A stretch of DNA of 64,000 nucleotides from Marivirga aurantiaca (GTDB lineage: Bacteria; Bacteroidota; Bacteroidia; Cytophagales; Cyclobacteriaceae): assembly GCF_016679925.1 (NCBI RefSeq), contig NZ_JAEQBW010000005.1, forward strand, positions 1 through 64,000, in the 5' to 3' direction. This document shows, one piece after another, positions 11,130-21,314 of the stretch. The position numbers were made by a program, and so were the translations under genes. Below the pieces are notes generated by a model. That model was not told where the DNA came from. It saw nothing but the letters and a program-made list of their open reading frames with translations, and searched no databases. Every line of letters starts with the position of its first letter. Positions within the stretch are counted from its first letter, which is position 1.

Positions 11130-11360
11130 AAACACGAACCTTCTTTGGGGTTTATGTCCAATGGATTCAATTTCAACCTGAGTATCCCCGCAGCTGTGTA
11201 TAGAAACCGAATCAAAAGTACGTGGGACAAAGCCAATAATAGACATGGTGATGCAGCTTTTGCAGATTACCTGATTAATTTAAGGGTTAATTACAGGATT
11301 AATACCAAAAATGGCTTTGATCAGAAAAAGGGGGAAGAATTGCATATTGGAGAAGATTAA
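11130..11360 (+). pseudogene. C-terminal remnant of an outer-membrane beta-barrel gene
   Basis: Immediately after the SDR stop there is an open frame of about 75 codons without a proper start. It encodes segments such as NLSIPAAVYRNRIKS and HGDAAFADYLINLRVNYR. The pattern of SIP-x-VYRNR, then HGDAAFADYLINL, then an alternating YRI strand near the end, resembles the last strands of Bacteroidota outer-membrane transporter-like barrels. No N-terminal part, signal peptide or barrel body precedes it. I read it as the 3' stub of a deleted gene. The alternative, a real 68-72-residue protein from the ATG at 11154, is less likely. The family assignment is from memory of the pattern. Confidence 0.42.
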
Positions 11361-11396
11361 AAAAAGGACCAGAAAGAGATACCTCCTCTGGTCCTT
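11359..11396 (-). terminator. Intrinsic terminator after the TonB receptor pair
   Basis: A ten-base-pair stem (AAGGACCAGA / TCTGGTCCTT, 11364-11373 and 11387-11396). On the minus strand it is followed by a run of about seven T. It is placed 26 bp after the stop of the downstream receptor. Confidence 0.72.
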
Positions 11397-11421
11397 GGAT
11401 ACAAGATAATTAACTTAAACC

Positions 11422-13716
11422 CTAGAAATTGTATCCTATATTAAACATAATTGTTCGCTCAGGTTGCGGGAGTCTTGAGCTGTACCAGCTTGTGTTAAAC
11501 AAAGCATGATTTACACCTTGTTCACCGGCATCTCCAGCGCGGTAGCCTGGATGAAAGTAATCTACATTCATCCAATTATAGATTTTCACACCAAAAGAAA
11601 GCCCATCAGTCAAGAGATTTTTGTATTGGATGTTGACATCGCTAACAAAATGTGCATCAATGGTTCCCAAAGGATTGGTTGAAACGGTTTTTATTTCACT
11701 GATATACCTGTTTTGAAAACTAACCACCAGGTTGTCCATTAAGTAAGAGGTTAAAATAAACCGTACTTTAACAGGAGCCATATTTCCTGTTTCAACAAAA
11801 CTTCCATCTCCAGTAAGATCCTCTTCTGATTTAATATAAGACACATAAAGGTCAGCTCTTAACCTTGATAAAAAGGAACTGTAGTTTCGAATCAAAAGTT
11901 TTCCACTCAATTCCGCTCCTGTCATTCTTCTTTCTCCTAAGTTTATAGGAACTTTCCCCGCTCCCTGCCCGATAGCATCCGGAGCAGTATTGTAGAAAGC
12001 ATTTAAGCCTCCGGAAAAATTACCTTTGGTATAAGATCCGCTCACTTCAAAGGTTCTCATTTTTTCCGGCACCAGGTTATCATTTGATAAACTACCTTGC
12101 CATCCACCATATAAAATTCTTGCTGAAGGCTCAAGAAAAGCAGTTCCCCAGAAAGCTTTCGTAACTAAACCTGGAATGGGTTGATAAACCAAACCAATTC
12201 TTGGGCTATATACTTCTTTCCATACAGAATTATGATCAAAGCGTAACCCTCCAAAGAAAGTCAGGTTGCTCATGATTTCCCAACGAGTTTGTAAGTAAGC
12301 ACCACGGTCAACCAATGTATTATGATTGTGTTGATCAATTGTGGCATCATCCGGCCTGGCCGGGAAAGGAAAAGAACCAGTAACTGCCGGGTTTAAAGGA
12401 TTATTTCTATCAATATCTTCAGCAGCAAATACATAGGTATGAGCCACTTCATTAGTATTAATTACATAATCACGGTTTAGTACCCTTCTTTCATATTTCA
12501 AACCAAAGTTAATGGTCACTTTATCGTTAGGCGTATAAGCAAAGTCCTGAAACAAAGAGTAGCTGGCATTGTTGGCTTGCCAGTAGTCTGCATACTGATA
12601 ATTAACATCAGTGGTATAATCCTGACTATTGCCTGTAGTGTTTGTTACAGTATCACTTCCGTTTACTACATATTGTTCACCCGGATTCAATGTAAAGGAA
12701 TCCACATCCTGACTCAACCACCTCCAAAGAAAAGTGGAGCTTCCGGGAATGTCACTTCTCCTGTATTTGATTAGTGTTTTGCTTGTCAGATTATCATTTC
12801 CTGTTTCATATTTTGCATAGGTAGTATTTTCCTTGAATTGCCAGGTTCCGGCATTAAGGGTGGTTCCTCCTGCAAATTCCGACCCTAGTCCTGACTCGTG
12901 AAAGAAGCCTATATTACCAACTGTAAGTCCCTTGAACGAAATAGTTGGGTGGATAAAATTACTGGCAGTAGGACTCTTGTTCCCTGTAAAGTTTGTTTGG
13001 GAAAAAGCTCCCCATAAATAAGGGTCAGTAAACAATTCCTCTTCCATCATGGATGTTCTGCCGGAAAAATCAGGCCCATCACTTTGATAGAGCCTTCCGG
13101 TAAAGTTGATCAATAAGTCTTCGGTTTTCTTTGACAAGTGCATGTCAATGATATTAGTATTATTTTGTCCCACTGAAATCCTCACATCGCTTTCTCCATC
13201 TTTTTTGGTGATCATGTTGATTACACCAGAAAAAGCATTTGGGCCATATATGGCAGAAGCAGGTCCGTAAACAACTTCAATTTGCTTGATATTTGACAAT
13301 GGGTATTGTGCATAAGCATTCATATTGTTGTTGTAGAGATGGTTCATAATGATACCGTCAATCATCAGGAGCATTTGATCACTGGTTGTTTTACGGTACC
13401 CTCTTACATAAGCATAATGATCATCATCTCCAAAGGCCCTTGACAGGTCAAACCCCGGCAGGTCATTCAGTACATCGTATAGTTCCAGATATCCTCTTTC
13501 CTGGATTTCCTCATTAGTAACAACGATAATTGTAGCAGGTGCTTTACTTAATTGTTCATCCTTATTGGAGGCAGTTACCACAGATATATCCATTAACTCT
13601 TCAAGAGAGAGGATATATGGTGGCTCTTCAACAGCTTTTTTCTCCGACTTTTCTTGCGAATAAAGAGCAATAGAGAACAAAAGCATACTTAGGGTAATAC
13701 AGTATATCTTTTTCAT
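11422..13716 (-). CDS. TonB-dependent outer-membrane receptor
   Basis: A 764-residue TonB-dependent transporter. It has a signal peptide (MKKIYCITLSMLLFSIALYSQ), then LSLEELMDISVVTAS near residues 38-52, typical of the start of the mature receptor before the plug. The plug domain spans about 50-170 with LMIDGI, IEVVYGPASAIYGPNAFSGVIN and NMITKK. The 22-strand barrel fills the remainder and ends in the aromatic terminus NIGYNF. There is no CarboxypepD-like N-terminal domain, so it is not SusC-type; it is closer to siderophore, cobalamin or metal receptors. The ligand is unknown. It lies 62 bp downstream of a paralogue with a nearly identical mature N-terminus, and both end at the terminator near 11360. 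Confidence 0.9.
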   Translation of the reverse strand: MKKIYCITLSMLLFSIALYSQEKSEKKAVEEPPYILSLEELMDISVVTASNKDEQLSKAPATIIVVTNEEIQERGYLELYDVLNDLPGFDLSRAFGDDDHYAYVRGYRKTTSDQMLLMIDGIIMNHLYNNNMNAYAQYPLSNIKQIEVVYGPASAIYGPNAFSGVINMITKKDGESDVRISVGQNNTNIIDMHLSKKTEDLLINFTGRLYQSDGPDFSGRTSMMEEELFTDPYLWGAFSQTNFTGNKSPTASNFIHPTISFKGLTVGNIGFFHESGLGSEFAGGTTLNAGTWQFKENTTYAKYETGNDNLTSKTLIKYRRSDIPGSSTFLWRWLSQDVDSFTLNPGEQYVVNGSDTVTNTTGNSQDYTTDVNYQYADYWQANNASYSLFQDFAYTPNDKVTINFGLKYERRVLNRDYVINTNEVAHTYVFAAEDIDRNNPLNPAVTGSFPFPARPDDATIDQHNHNTLVDRGAYLQTRWEIMSNLTFFGGLRFDHNSVWKEVYSPRIGLVYQPIPGLVTKAFWGTAFLEPSARILYGGWQGSLSNDNLVPEKMRTFEVSGSYTKGNFSGGLNAFYNTAPDAIGQGAGKVPINLGERRMTGAELSGKLLIRNYSSFLSRLRADLYVSYIKSEEDLTGDGSFVETGNMAPVKVRFILTSYLMDNLVVSFQNRYISEIKTVSTNPLGTIDAHFVSDVNIQYKNLLTDGLSFGVKIYNWMNVDYFHPGYRAGDAGEQGVNHALFNTSWYSSRLPQPERTIMFNIGYNF

Positions 13717-13778
13717 ATTTCTAGTAGTTTAGTTAAAAAATATTAACAGTTAATTTTACTCATTTTATGACTCATTAA

Positions 13779-15941
13779 TCAAAGCATTAATCGGATGTCC
13801 AACAGGATAAAGCGTCCTGCAATTTGGTAATCGAATGCATATAGATTGTTTTTCAAAAGTTTACCTTTTGTATTGGTAAGATTTGTACCAACAAGGCCAA
13901 TTTCAAGAAAATCAAAAGGCTGGTAAGCCGCCCGCATATCCAGGCTAGCCCAACTTCCTACACTTGCCCCTCTTTTGGAATCAGCCGATGCGTCCCTGTC
14001 TGAATCTCTTCTTTCCACGGAACCTTGACAATGCACTTGCATCGACAAAGTGAATTGAGAAAAGCTATAATTAGCTCCCAGGTTTCCTAATTGTTGTGGT
14101 ACCCACGTAAGCTTGTCTTTGCTTTCCGAAATGGTTGGATCTATTATTACCTCATCAATACGTTCAACAAAAGAATGGTTTAAGAAACCATCCAGTTTTC
14201 CCACTTTAAAATGTATTTCATTTTCTATCCCAATTGTTGTGAGAGAATATAAGTTTGTGCTGAGATTAAAATTGGAAACGCTATAAGCAATTTGATCTTC
14301 GAATTTAGTACTGAAGGCATTGAACCGCCAATTTAAATTTTGGGTCAATTGTAAATCGCTGCCAAATTCTATAGTGGTAATCACTTCAGGCCTTAGCTCC
14401 CTAATGTTAGAGCCTAAAAGGTAGGTGTTGGAGCCAAATAATTCAGATGGTGAAGGTGTTCTGAATGCCTGTCCTGCCATGGCTTTCAATGTTAGCTTCT
14501 TGTTAACAGAGTAAACCAAGCTCAACCTGGGACTCAGTTTATCAAATGACAATTGCTCATCTTCGGGTGTTCCAGGCCCATCATAATAAATATCATTAAA
14601 CATAAATGATGCAAAATCATATCTTACTCCCAGTGTAGCCTGGAATTTATCGCCAAATTTAGGAGAGGTATATTGGCCGTAGATACCAAGATTGTGCATG
14701 GGATGCCTGTTGAGAAAAGCAAAATATTCACCCACTTCTATAAACTGATTGCCTGTAGTAGGTCCGAAATCGCCATTAAGATTTGCATTGCTAAAATGAA
14801 GATCATCCCCACCATAGAAAAAATAGGAATGTTCTACTCCTCCCAATATTGAAGACTTGTTGTCTGCTCCGTAACTCCACTGAACTCTTGAAAATATATC
14901 AGAAGTATGCGTGTTAAGTAATTCCGTTAGACCATATTGATAATTAACGCCACCTGAAGTGAAATCATTTGGGAAAAGACGAACATTCCAGTCCACTCCG
15001 TGGCGTTGGTATCGCATAAGGTACTCATGATTAAATTTTTTGCTTGGGTCAGGAGTTTTGTAACGGAGGGAAATTAATCGTCTGTTTTCATTCATGTTCT
15101 CTGGCTGATCAGGAACGTGAAACAACCACCCATGACCAGTAGTATATTCCCAGGCTTGCTCATGATGCTGGAGAGAGAATCCTTCTAAATTACCTTTCCC
15201 TTCGATTTTGTTAAATAAATAGTAATTCGATCGGCTTTCATTAATTGTATGCTCTTCATCATCAGATGCATCAAGGCTTTTGTAGTTGTGTCCATTTGTT
15301 TGGTAAAAGTTAAATGCTGATACAAAAGACACATGTTCAGTCTCATGGCCTGTTAGTAAGTCAAAAACATGAGTTCCCTGATTCCCTACTCTATAACGTA
15401 TTTCAGCTTTTTTCTTTAGATCTTTTGCTGAAAGTGTATTATACGATATTACACCATTTGTAGCATTAGAGCCATACAATGCTGAGCCGGGACCTCGTAT
15501 AACTTCAACTGAACGCATGAAAACCAAAGGAGTAATTTCCCAGGTGAATGCAGTACCATACATATTATCATTCATAGGGACACCATCTATGAGCATAAGT
15601 AGGTGATTATTATTCCAGCCTTCATAAACTCCTCTGGAGCTCACTGTTTTACGATCATAATCCTGGGAAATCGAAAACCCAGGCAATCTGGACAATATTT
15701 CATTCCCACTTAACCAACCGTATTTTATTATTTTATCCCGGCTTATGAGTGAAATTGTGCTGGGGGCATCTTTAATGGGTTGCTCAAATTTGGAAGCTGT
15801 TACCACAGATATATCCATTAACTCTTCAAGAGATAGAATGTAAGGTGGCTCTTCTGTATTTTTTTCTTCCTGAACATCCTGAGCGGAAAGACTAAATGAA
15901 ATCAAAAGAACACAATGGAGAATGCAGATTAGTTTTTTCAT
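13779..15941 (-). CDS. TonB-dependent outer-membrane receptor (paralogue)
   Basis: A 720-residue TonB-dependent transporter paralogous to the gene just downstream. It has a signal peptide (MKKLICILHCVLLISFSLSAQ), a linker EEPPYILSLEELMD identical to its neighbour's, and a plug from about 48 to 165 (LMLIDGVPMNDN, VEVIRGPGSALYGSNATNGVI). A long barrel follows, with APAFRTPSP-like RTPSPSELFG near residue 490 and LRPE, typical of TonB receptors. The terminus RFILLDIRLML is less aromatic than usual. The barrels of the two receptors have diverged much more than their N-termini, so they probably share TonB partners but take different ligands. No substrate-binding protein or ABC transporter is nearby to hint at the cargo. 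Confidence 0.9.
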   Translation of the reverse strand: MKKLICILHCVLLISFSLSAQDVQEEKNTEEPPYILSLEELMDISVVTASKFEQPIKDAPSTISLISRDKIIKYGWLSGNEILSRLPGFSISQDYDRKTVSSRGVYEGWNNNHLLMLIDGVPMNDNMYGTAFTWEITPLVFMRSVEVIRGPGSALYGSNATNGVISYNTLSAKDLKKKAEIRYRVGNQGTHVFDLLTGHETEHVSFVSAFNFYQTNGHNYKSLDASDDEEHTINESRSNYYLFNKIEGKGNLEGFSLQHHEQAWEYTTGHGWLFHVPDQPENMNENRRLISLRYKTPDPSKKFNHEYLMRYQRHGVDWNVRLFPNDFTSGGVNYQYGLTELLNTHTSDIFSRVQWSYGADNKSSILGGVEHSYFFYGGDDLHFSNANLNGDFGPTTGNQFIEVGEYFAFLNRHPMHNLGIYGQYTSPKFGDKFQATLGVRYDFASFMFNDIYYDGPGTPEDEQLSFDKLSPRLSLVYSVNKKLTLKAMAGQAFRTPSPSELFGSNTYLLGSNIRELRPEVITTIEFGSDLQLTQNLNWRFNAFSTKFEDQIAYSVSNFNLSTNLYSLTTIGIENEIHFKVGKLDGFLNHSFVERIDEVIIDPTISESKDKLTWVPQQLGNLGANYSFSQFTLSMQVHCQGSVERRDSDRDASADSKRGASVGSWASLDMRAAYQPFDFLEIGLVGTNLTNTKGKLLKNNLYAFDYQIAGRFILLDIRLML

Positions 15942-16469
15942 AGCATTTATTTTTTAGTTTACGTCATATTAAAAAAATTATGAATTACATGTATATACAT
16001 ACATTTTATAATTTTCTCTTTCTACATAGGATAAACTTTGTTGTTCGTGTATAATATTCTGAGTTTAGTCGAAAAAACACACTTTCATTTTACTATATAT
16101 CCATATGCAGTGATAATATATTGTTTAGTCGTTTAATTGAATATAAATATTTTATTCCATAAATTCACGATAGAGTAAGAAAAAATCAAACATAGAAACT
16201 ACTTAAAGTACAAAAATGGATGATTTATGGATCTTTTGATTTGACCTGTAGCCTATTCGCTTATTGAAACGGTGAAAAGCTTTAAATAAGAAGATCATAT
16301 CCTGCTCAATAAACATTCAAACTGCACTAAATCAGATATTTATGATGGGTACTGCGTTTATAAATCGGGGTAATAAAATGAAAATGAAGCTAAATAGTGA
16401 AAGGAATAATTACTTAAAAAAAAGTTTCTTCCTTTAGATCAAAAATTATTATTAATTTAAATATTATTA
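15942..16469. other. Divergent intergenic region with a repeated GTTTAGTCG
   Basis: A 528-bp gap between the receptor operon and the TPR kinase. The nonamer GTTTAGTCG occurs at 16063-16071 and again at 16123-16131, exactly 60 bp apart in the same orientation. This could be a pair of regulator sites, or chance in AT-rich DNA. No full promoter pattern or RNA gene was seen. Confidence 0.3.
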
Positions 16470-18911
16470 ATGAGAGGTTGGGGAAGCAATATTGAACGTA
16501 TTATTCTATCTATGGTGGTTATATTTACCACCATGGGTTCCTTGCATGCCCAATCATTAGACTCTCTTTTATCCGCCTATGAAAAAGCCCAGAATGACAA
16601 TGAACGCTTAAGTTTATTAATCAACCTCGCTTCAATATGCCAGTCAGAACAGGCTTATTCCAAGGCTATCGAATATTATAAAGACGCTATTGAGCTGGGG
16701 AATAATGAAAACAGATTTGACGAAGTCCCCATACTTAAAAGTTTGGCATTTTGCTATAATCAACTGAAAGATTATGAACGTGAAGGAGAAGTTTATAATG
16801 AATTATTGAAAAATGAGACTTTAAAGACCGATCGAATAGAATACATAAAAATCTTGAAAAGCCTGGCCGATGTGTATGTTCATTTAAAGTCATATGAAGA
16901 AGCGATTGATACAAATTTGGAGATTATAAAAATTGCTAATGAAGAGAACAATCACCTTTGGACAACATTGGCCTATAATAATTTGGGGTTTATTTACAAT
17001 GCTATAGGAGAGACTGATACTTCTATAATATTTTTTAATAAGGGCTATGAACTTATCATGCAGGAAAATATAGCATTGAGTGACGAGAACAAAGCTGCTA
17101 TTTTGATAAATATGGGAGTTTCTAATGCAAGTATTGGCAGGATGTCATTGGCACAAAAGTTCTTAAATGAAGCATTAGAATTAAGAAAAAAAAGCAACAA
17201 CCCTTTAAAGATTGCCCAAACACTGAACTATCTGGCTGCTTATGAATTAATTAGCAATAAAACAGACAACGCATTGAAAAATGCCAAAGAAGCTATTGAT
17301 ATACTGACTAAGCTGGATTCAAATGAAGAGATTGACAATATTTTGGTTACCACCTACAAGGTAATGACTGAAGTGATGTTGAAAAAAAATGACATAGCTG
17401 GATTCAAATTGCACTATAAACTGTATAGTAATCTACAGGAAGACCTAATGGAAAGGGAAAGAAAGAGCAACAAGTTATTGCTGGATTATCAATTAAATGT
17501 AGAAAGGAAAGCCAGTGAAATCAGCTTGCTATTGACAGAAAAAGAAAAGGAAAAAGAAAGACAAGAATTTAAGCTTCGTCAAACGCAACTTGAGCAAGAT
17601 CGAAGCGAAAATGAACTCAAAATCAAACTTAACGAAATTGAAATGCTAAAGCAGCAACAAGAGATGCAAAATATTAGCTATAGAAATCAACAGTTAGAGA
17701 AAGATAAAGTGGAACATCTACTTGCCCTTACAAAGCAACAATCAGAAAAAATTGAACAGAAACAACTGATTGATATGCTGCAAAAAGACAAAGAACTTCA
17801 AGATTTACAAATCGCCAAAAGAAAAAATGAAATAGAGTTATTGGAAAAAGAAAAGGAGCTGGGAACAAAAAATATAATGCTGGCCTGGTTTATTGTCAGC
17901 CTATTAGTAATTGTACTGATTTTTGTCCTGTTTATTATTAGGTATAGAATAAGAAAGAGTCGGGAACTTACTATGCAAAACTCCATTATTAACAATATGA
18001 ATAGTGAGATAATGGCCCAGAACGATGAGCTTTCTGCCATAAATGACCAATTAAACTTTAAAACCATTGAGCTGGACAAGCATAATAAAAAACTCACTGA
18101 GGCTCAAAGTATCATAAAGAGCCAAAATGAAAAGCTCAAATCCTACAACAATGATTTGGAAAGAGAGGTTAAAAAGCAGACCAAGGAACTCAGGGATTCC
18201 AATAATCAACTGCTGCAGTATAATACTCAGTTGGAACAGTTTACATATGCCATTTCACATAATATCCGTGCACCAATAGCAAGATTGCTGGGGTTGACCC
18301 AAATTTTTGGAAAATTGAGTGATGAAAAGGAAAAATCTTATGTGCTAAGTATGGTCAAACAAAGCTCAGAAGATTTAGATGATGTGGTTAATGACCTTCA
18401 TAGTATTCTGGAAATTAAAACTTCTATTGAACACAGTTATGAGGAAGTAGACCTGAAGGAACAATTAGACAAAGTGAAAGTAGAATTAGGAAGCGAAATT
18501 TCGGAAGCCAATGCTTTAATATCCGCAGACTTCTCTCAAGCAACCTCATTTCTGGCTCAGGGAGATTACTTTGACGATATTTTCAGACAACTAATTAGTA
18601 ACTCTCTTAAGTTTAGAAACAAGAAGAAAAAATGCTTAATAGAAGTTTGCTCCACCGTAGACCAACAAAAATTAACTGTTGTTTTTAAGGATAATGGCCT
18701 TGGCATTGATCTTGAGCAATTTGGTCACCAAATCTTCGGTTTGTATAAAAAATTCACCCTTTCAGAAGAAGGAAAAGGGATTGGGTTGTATGTTGTAAAA
18801 AGCCAAATAGAAAAAATGGGAGGGGTAATAAAAGTTGAAAGCGAGCCGGGAGAGGGAGTAATCTTCTATATGATTTTTCCCTTGGAAAAACCAGCCATGG
18901 ATGTGATTTGA
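16470..18911 (+). CDS. TPR-domain membrane sensor histidine kinase
   Basis: An 813-residue Bacteroidota-type sensor kinase. A signal peptide or N-terminal anchor (about 1-28) is followed by tetratricopeptide repeats over roughly 30-330 (AYSKAIEYYKDAI, YEEAIDTNLEI, LAQKFLNEALELRK). A long Lys/Glu/Gln coiled coil spans about 330-465 and one membrane helix about 470-490 (AWFIVSLLVIVLIFVLFII). A second coiled coil leads to the DHp domain with the phospho-acceptor in FTYAISHNIRAPIARL. The ATPase domain has N-box NSLKFRNKKK, DNGLGID and GKGIGLYVVKSQ. The TPRs are probably periplasmic and sense a protein or peptide partner. No receiver gene is adjacent, so its response regulator is an orphan elsewhere. 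The IRAPIAR acceptor context also occurs in the DHp protein at 46500. Confidence 0.9.
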   Translation: MRGWGSNIERIILSMVVIFTTMGSLHAQSLDSLLSAYEKAQNDNERLSLLINLASICQSEQAYSKAIEYYKDAIELGNNENRFDEVPILKSLAFCYNQLKDYEREGEVYNELLKNETLKTDRIEYIKILKSLADVYVHLKSYEEAIDTNLEIIKIANEENNHLWTTLAYNNLGFIYNAIGETDTSIIFFNKGYELIMQENIALSDENKAAILINMGVSNASIGRMSLAQKFLNEALELRKKSNNPLKIAQTLNYLAAYELISNKTDNALKNAKEAIDILTKLDSNEEIDNILVTTYKVMTEVMLKKNDIAGFKLHYKLYSNLQEDLMERERKSNKLLLDYQLNVERKASEISLLLTEKEKEKERQEFKLRQTQLEQDRSENELKIKLNEIEMLKQQQEMQNISYRNQQLEKDKVEHLLALTKQQSEKIEQKQLIDMLQKDKELQDLQIAKRKNEIELLEKEKELGTKNIMLAWFIVSLLVIVLIFVLFIIRYRIRKSRELTMQNSIINNMNSEIMAQNDELSAINDQLNFKTIELDKHNKKLTEAQSIIKSQNEKLKSYNNDLEREVKKQTKELRDSNNQLLQYNTQLEQFTYAISHNIRAPIARLLGLTQIFGKLSDEKEKSYVLSMVKQSSEDLDDVVNDLHSILEIKTSIEHSYEEVDLKEQLDKVKVELGSEISEANALISADFSQATSFLAQGDYFDDIFRQLISNSLKFRNKKKKCLIEVCSTVDQQKLTVVFKDNGLGIDLEQFGHQIFGLYKKFTLSEEGKGIGLYVVKSQIEKMGGVIKVESEPGEGVIFYMIFPLEKPAMDVI

Positions 18912-19269
18912 AAAGAAGTATAATTACTTCCTTGTTCTCTGGTGTTATGAATACCATGAGACAACTCCATTAATACTCATCACTAAGCCATTATTTATTT
19001 AGGCTTAAGTGAAAATTTATTATACTCTTTTATTGTGAATTCCTCTCTTGCCAGTTCAGGTATTTACCATGCAACCATACTTTCCGATAAGAGTACAGTA
19101 TGATAGGAATAGCATCTATAGGATCATCAAAATTCATATTTTACTTAATAATTAGCAGGAAATAAGGTGAGGTTTATTTAATAATCCTTCCATGCAACTG
19201 CGTATAATTTTGTTTCTTAAGGTTAATTATCAATTATTATTTTCTAGTTTTAGTTTAAAGTTTAAATGA
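18912..19269. other. Intergenic region before the antiporter operon
   Basis: A 358-bp gap. Just after the kinase stop there is a short hairpin GAAGTA-TAAT-TACTTC (18915-18930) that may terminate weakly. A TAATTTTG box at 19205-19212 matches the -7 element about 57 bp before the antiporter start, but no TTTG lies at the right distance. No gene was seen. Confidence 0.35.
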
Positions 19270-21297
19270 ATGATTTTAGCAGCCAATGTAGAAATCCCAA
19301 TACTAAGTGATATTGTTGTCATTTTAGGATTGGCCATTTTCGTGATATTACTTTTCAGGAGATTAAAAGTGCCCCCTATTATTGGTTTTTTAATTACCGG
19401 TATCATTGCCGGCCCTTACGGATTCCAAATGATAGATGCTACTGAAGGAGTAAGGGTATTTGCTGAAATTGGTGTTATTCTTCTGCTATTTATTATCGGA
19501 ATTGAATTTTCCATAAAGAGTTTGGCCTCCATTAAGAAAGCTGTATTTATTGGAGGTACTATTCAGGTATTCGCTACAGTATTGGTGGTTTCTTTAGTAG
19601 CTTACAATATTGGGTTTGAATTAAATTCCGCTATATTTTTAGGATTTATCTTTTCCCTAAGTAGTACTGCTATTGTTTTGAATATTTTGAAGGACAAAGG
19701 GGAAACAGCCACGCCTCATGGGAAAACGATATTGGCGATTTTAATATTTCAGGATATCATTGTAGTGCCTATGATGCTATTTACACCTCTTTTGGCAGGA
19801 GAATCATCAAATATATGGTTAGAAATATTAAGTATGCTGGTTAAAGCAGCTTTGCTTATTGCATTTGTTCTGGTAAGTGCCAAGTATATAGTCCCCTGGT
19901 TGTTTTATCAAATTGCAAAGACCAAAAGTAAAGAGATGTTTGTTTTGGTAGTGGTTTTGGTATGTTTTTCAGTTGCATGGCTAAGCTCATTTCTAGGGCT
20001 TTCTTTGGCTTTAGGAGCATTCCTAGCCGGTATTATTATTTCAGAATCGGAATATAGCCATCAGGCCGCCAGTAATATTTTACCCTTTCATGAATTGTTC
20101 ACTTCCTTTTTCTTTGTTTCAATAGGAATGTTGTTGGATATCTTCTTTGTGGCCGACCACTTCCTGATCATAGTAGCGTTGACTATGGCTGTTATCATTG
20201 TAAAAGGAATAATTGCCACATTTGCCGGTACAATGTTGGCCTATCCTGCACGTACATCTTTACGTATAGGTTTGTCCTTGTTCCAGGTTGGAGAATTTGC
20301 CTTTATTTTAGCCACAGTGGGTCTTACCTATGGTTTAATTTCTGATAATATCAATCAATATTTTCTTTCCGTTTCCTTGTTCTCCATGGGTATTACCCCT
20401 ATCATCATTGGCTTTTCCGGAAAATGGGCTGACAAAATTGCCAGTAATAAAATTGCGACAAAGCTAGGAGAGCAAACCCAGAAAGTATTTTTCACCTTTT
20501 CCGATACCAGCGTGGAGACGAGTGTGGAAAATGAGGACCTGGACAAGCACATTGTTATCATAGGTTTTGGGCTAAACGGACGAAATGTGGCCAAAGCTGC
20601 TAAGAGTGTTGGGATTCCTTATATCATTAGTGAGTTAAACACCGAAACCATACGTAAACATAAAGCGGAGGGAGAGCCAATTATTTATGGAGATGCTATT
20701 CAGCCAGATGTTTTAAAGAGTTTGTCCGTTCACAAAGCTAAAGTGATAGTAATTGCAATTTCTGATACTATTGCCACTAGAAGGATTATCTCCAACATCA
20801 GAATGATCAGTAGCACAGTACATATTATCGTTAGAACCCGTTTTATTACGGAAGTGGAGGAGAACCTACGATTAGGGGCAGACGAAGTAATTCCTGAGGA
20901 ATTTGAAACTTCTGTGGAAATTTTTACCCGGGTGTTGAATCAATACTTAGTCCCCCAAAAGAAAATTAAAGAGTTTATAAGAGGTATCAGATCTGATAAT
21001 TACGAAATGCTTAGGGGCGTACTGAAAAGAAATCCTTTGCAAAAAATCACTGAGGAATTCCCTGACCTGACCACTGCCAGCTATGAAATAGAAAGAGATC
21101 ATTCTGAAATCACGAACAAGCCGATTTCTGAAACCAACATTCGCAAGAACTTTGGAGTTACTGTTATAGGTATAAAGAGAGGCCTGGAATTGAATACACA
21201 AATAGGACCTGAAACCACCCCTAAAAAAGGGGACATTATTATTGTATTTGGTAAACCCGAAGATTTGGAACATTTTTACGAAAAAATTAGCATTTAA
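19270..21297 (+). CDS. CPA2-family cation/proton antiporter with RCK domains (KefB/C-like)
   Basis: A 675-residue monovalent cation:proton antiporter-2 protein. Residues 1-390 form about twelve to thirteen membrane helices with family signatures (GFLITGIIAGPYGFQ, SLALGAFLAGIIISESEYSH, FVSIGMLLDI). Residues about 415-530 are an RCK/TrkA-N Rossmann domain (HIVIIGFGLNGRNVA, then a GDAIQPDVLKSL loop). Residues about 590-675 form a TrkA-C domain. It probably exports potassium or sodium against protons under control of a nucleotide bound by the RCK domain. It is the first gene of a tight run: lysA starts 17 bp after it. Glutathione-gated Kef function is not implied, since no KefF/G partner is present. 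Confidence 0.88.
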   Translation: MILAANVEIPILSDIVVILGLAIFVILLFRRLKVPPIIGFLITGIIAGPYGFQMIDATEGVRVFAEIGVILLLFIIGIEFSIKSLASIKKAVFIGGTIQVFATVLVVSLVAYNIGFELNSAIFLGFIFSLSSTAIVLNILKDKGETATPHGKTILAILIFQDIIVVPMMLFTPLLAGESSNIWLEILSMLVKAALLIAFVLVSAKYIVPWLFYQIAKTKSKEMFVLVVVLVCFSVAWLSSFLGLSLALGAFLAGIIISESEYSHQAASNILPFHELFTSFFFVSIGMLLDIFFVADHFLIIVALTMAVIIVKGIIATFAGTMLAYPARTSLRIGLSLFQVGEFAFILATVGLTYGLISDNINQYFLSVSLFSMGITPIIIGFSGKWADKIASNKIATKLGEQTQKVFFTFSDTSVETSVENEDLDKHIVIIGFGLNGRNVAKAAKSVGIPYIISELNTETIRKHKAEGEPIIYGDAIQPDVLKSLSVHKAKVIVIAISDTIATRRIISNIRMISSTVHIIVRTRFITEVEENLRLGADEVIPEEFETSVEIFTRVLNQYLVPQKKIKEFIRGIRSDNYEMLRGVLKRNPLQKITEEFPDLTTASYEIERDHSEITNKPISETNIRKNFGVTVIGIKRGLELNTQIGPETTPKKGDIIIVFGKPEDLEHFYEKISI

Positions 21298-21314
21298 TAA
21301 ATCACAAAAGTTCA

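Noticed and set aside
11145-11360. A genuine small protein of about 70 residues
   Set aside because: It starts with TTG, lacks a signal peptide and reads like the end of a barrel. A gene remnant is more likely, though not proven.
16063-16131. Regulator sites formed by the repeated GTTTAGTCG
   Set aside because: Only two copies of a nonamer in AT-rich DNA; too weak to call a regulatory site without more copies.
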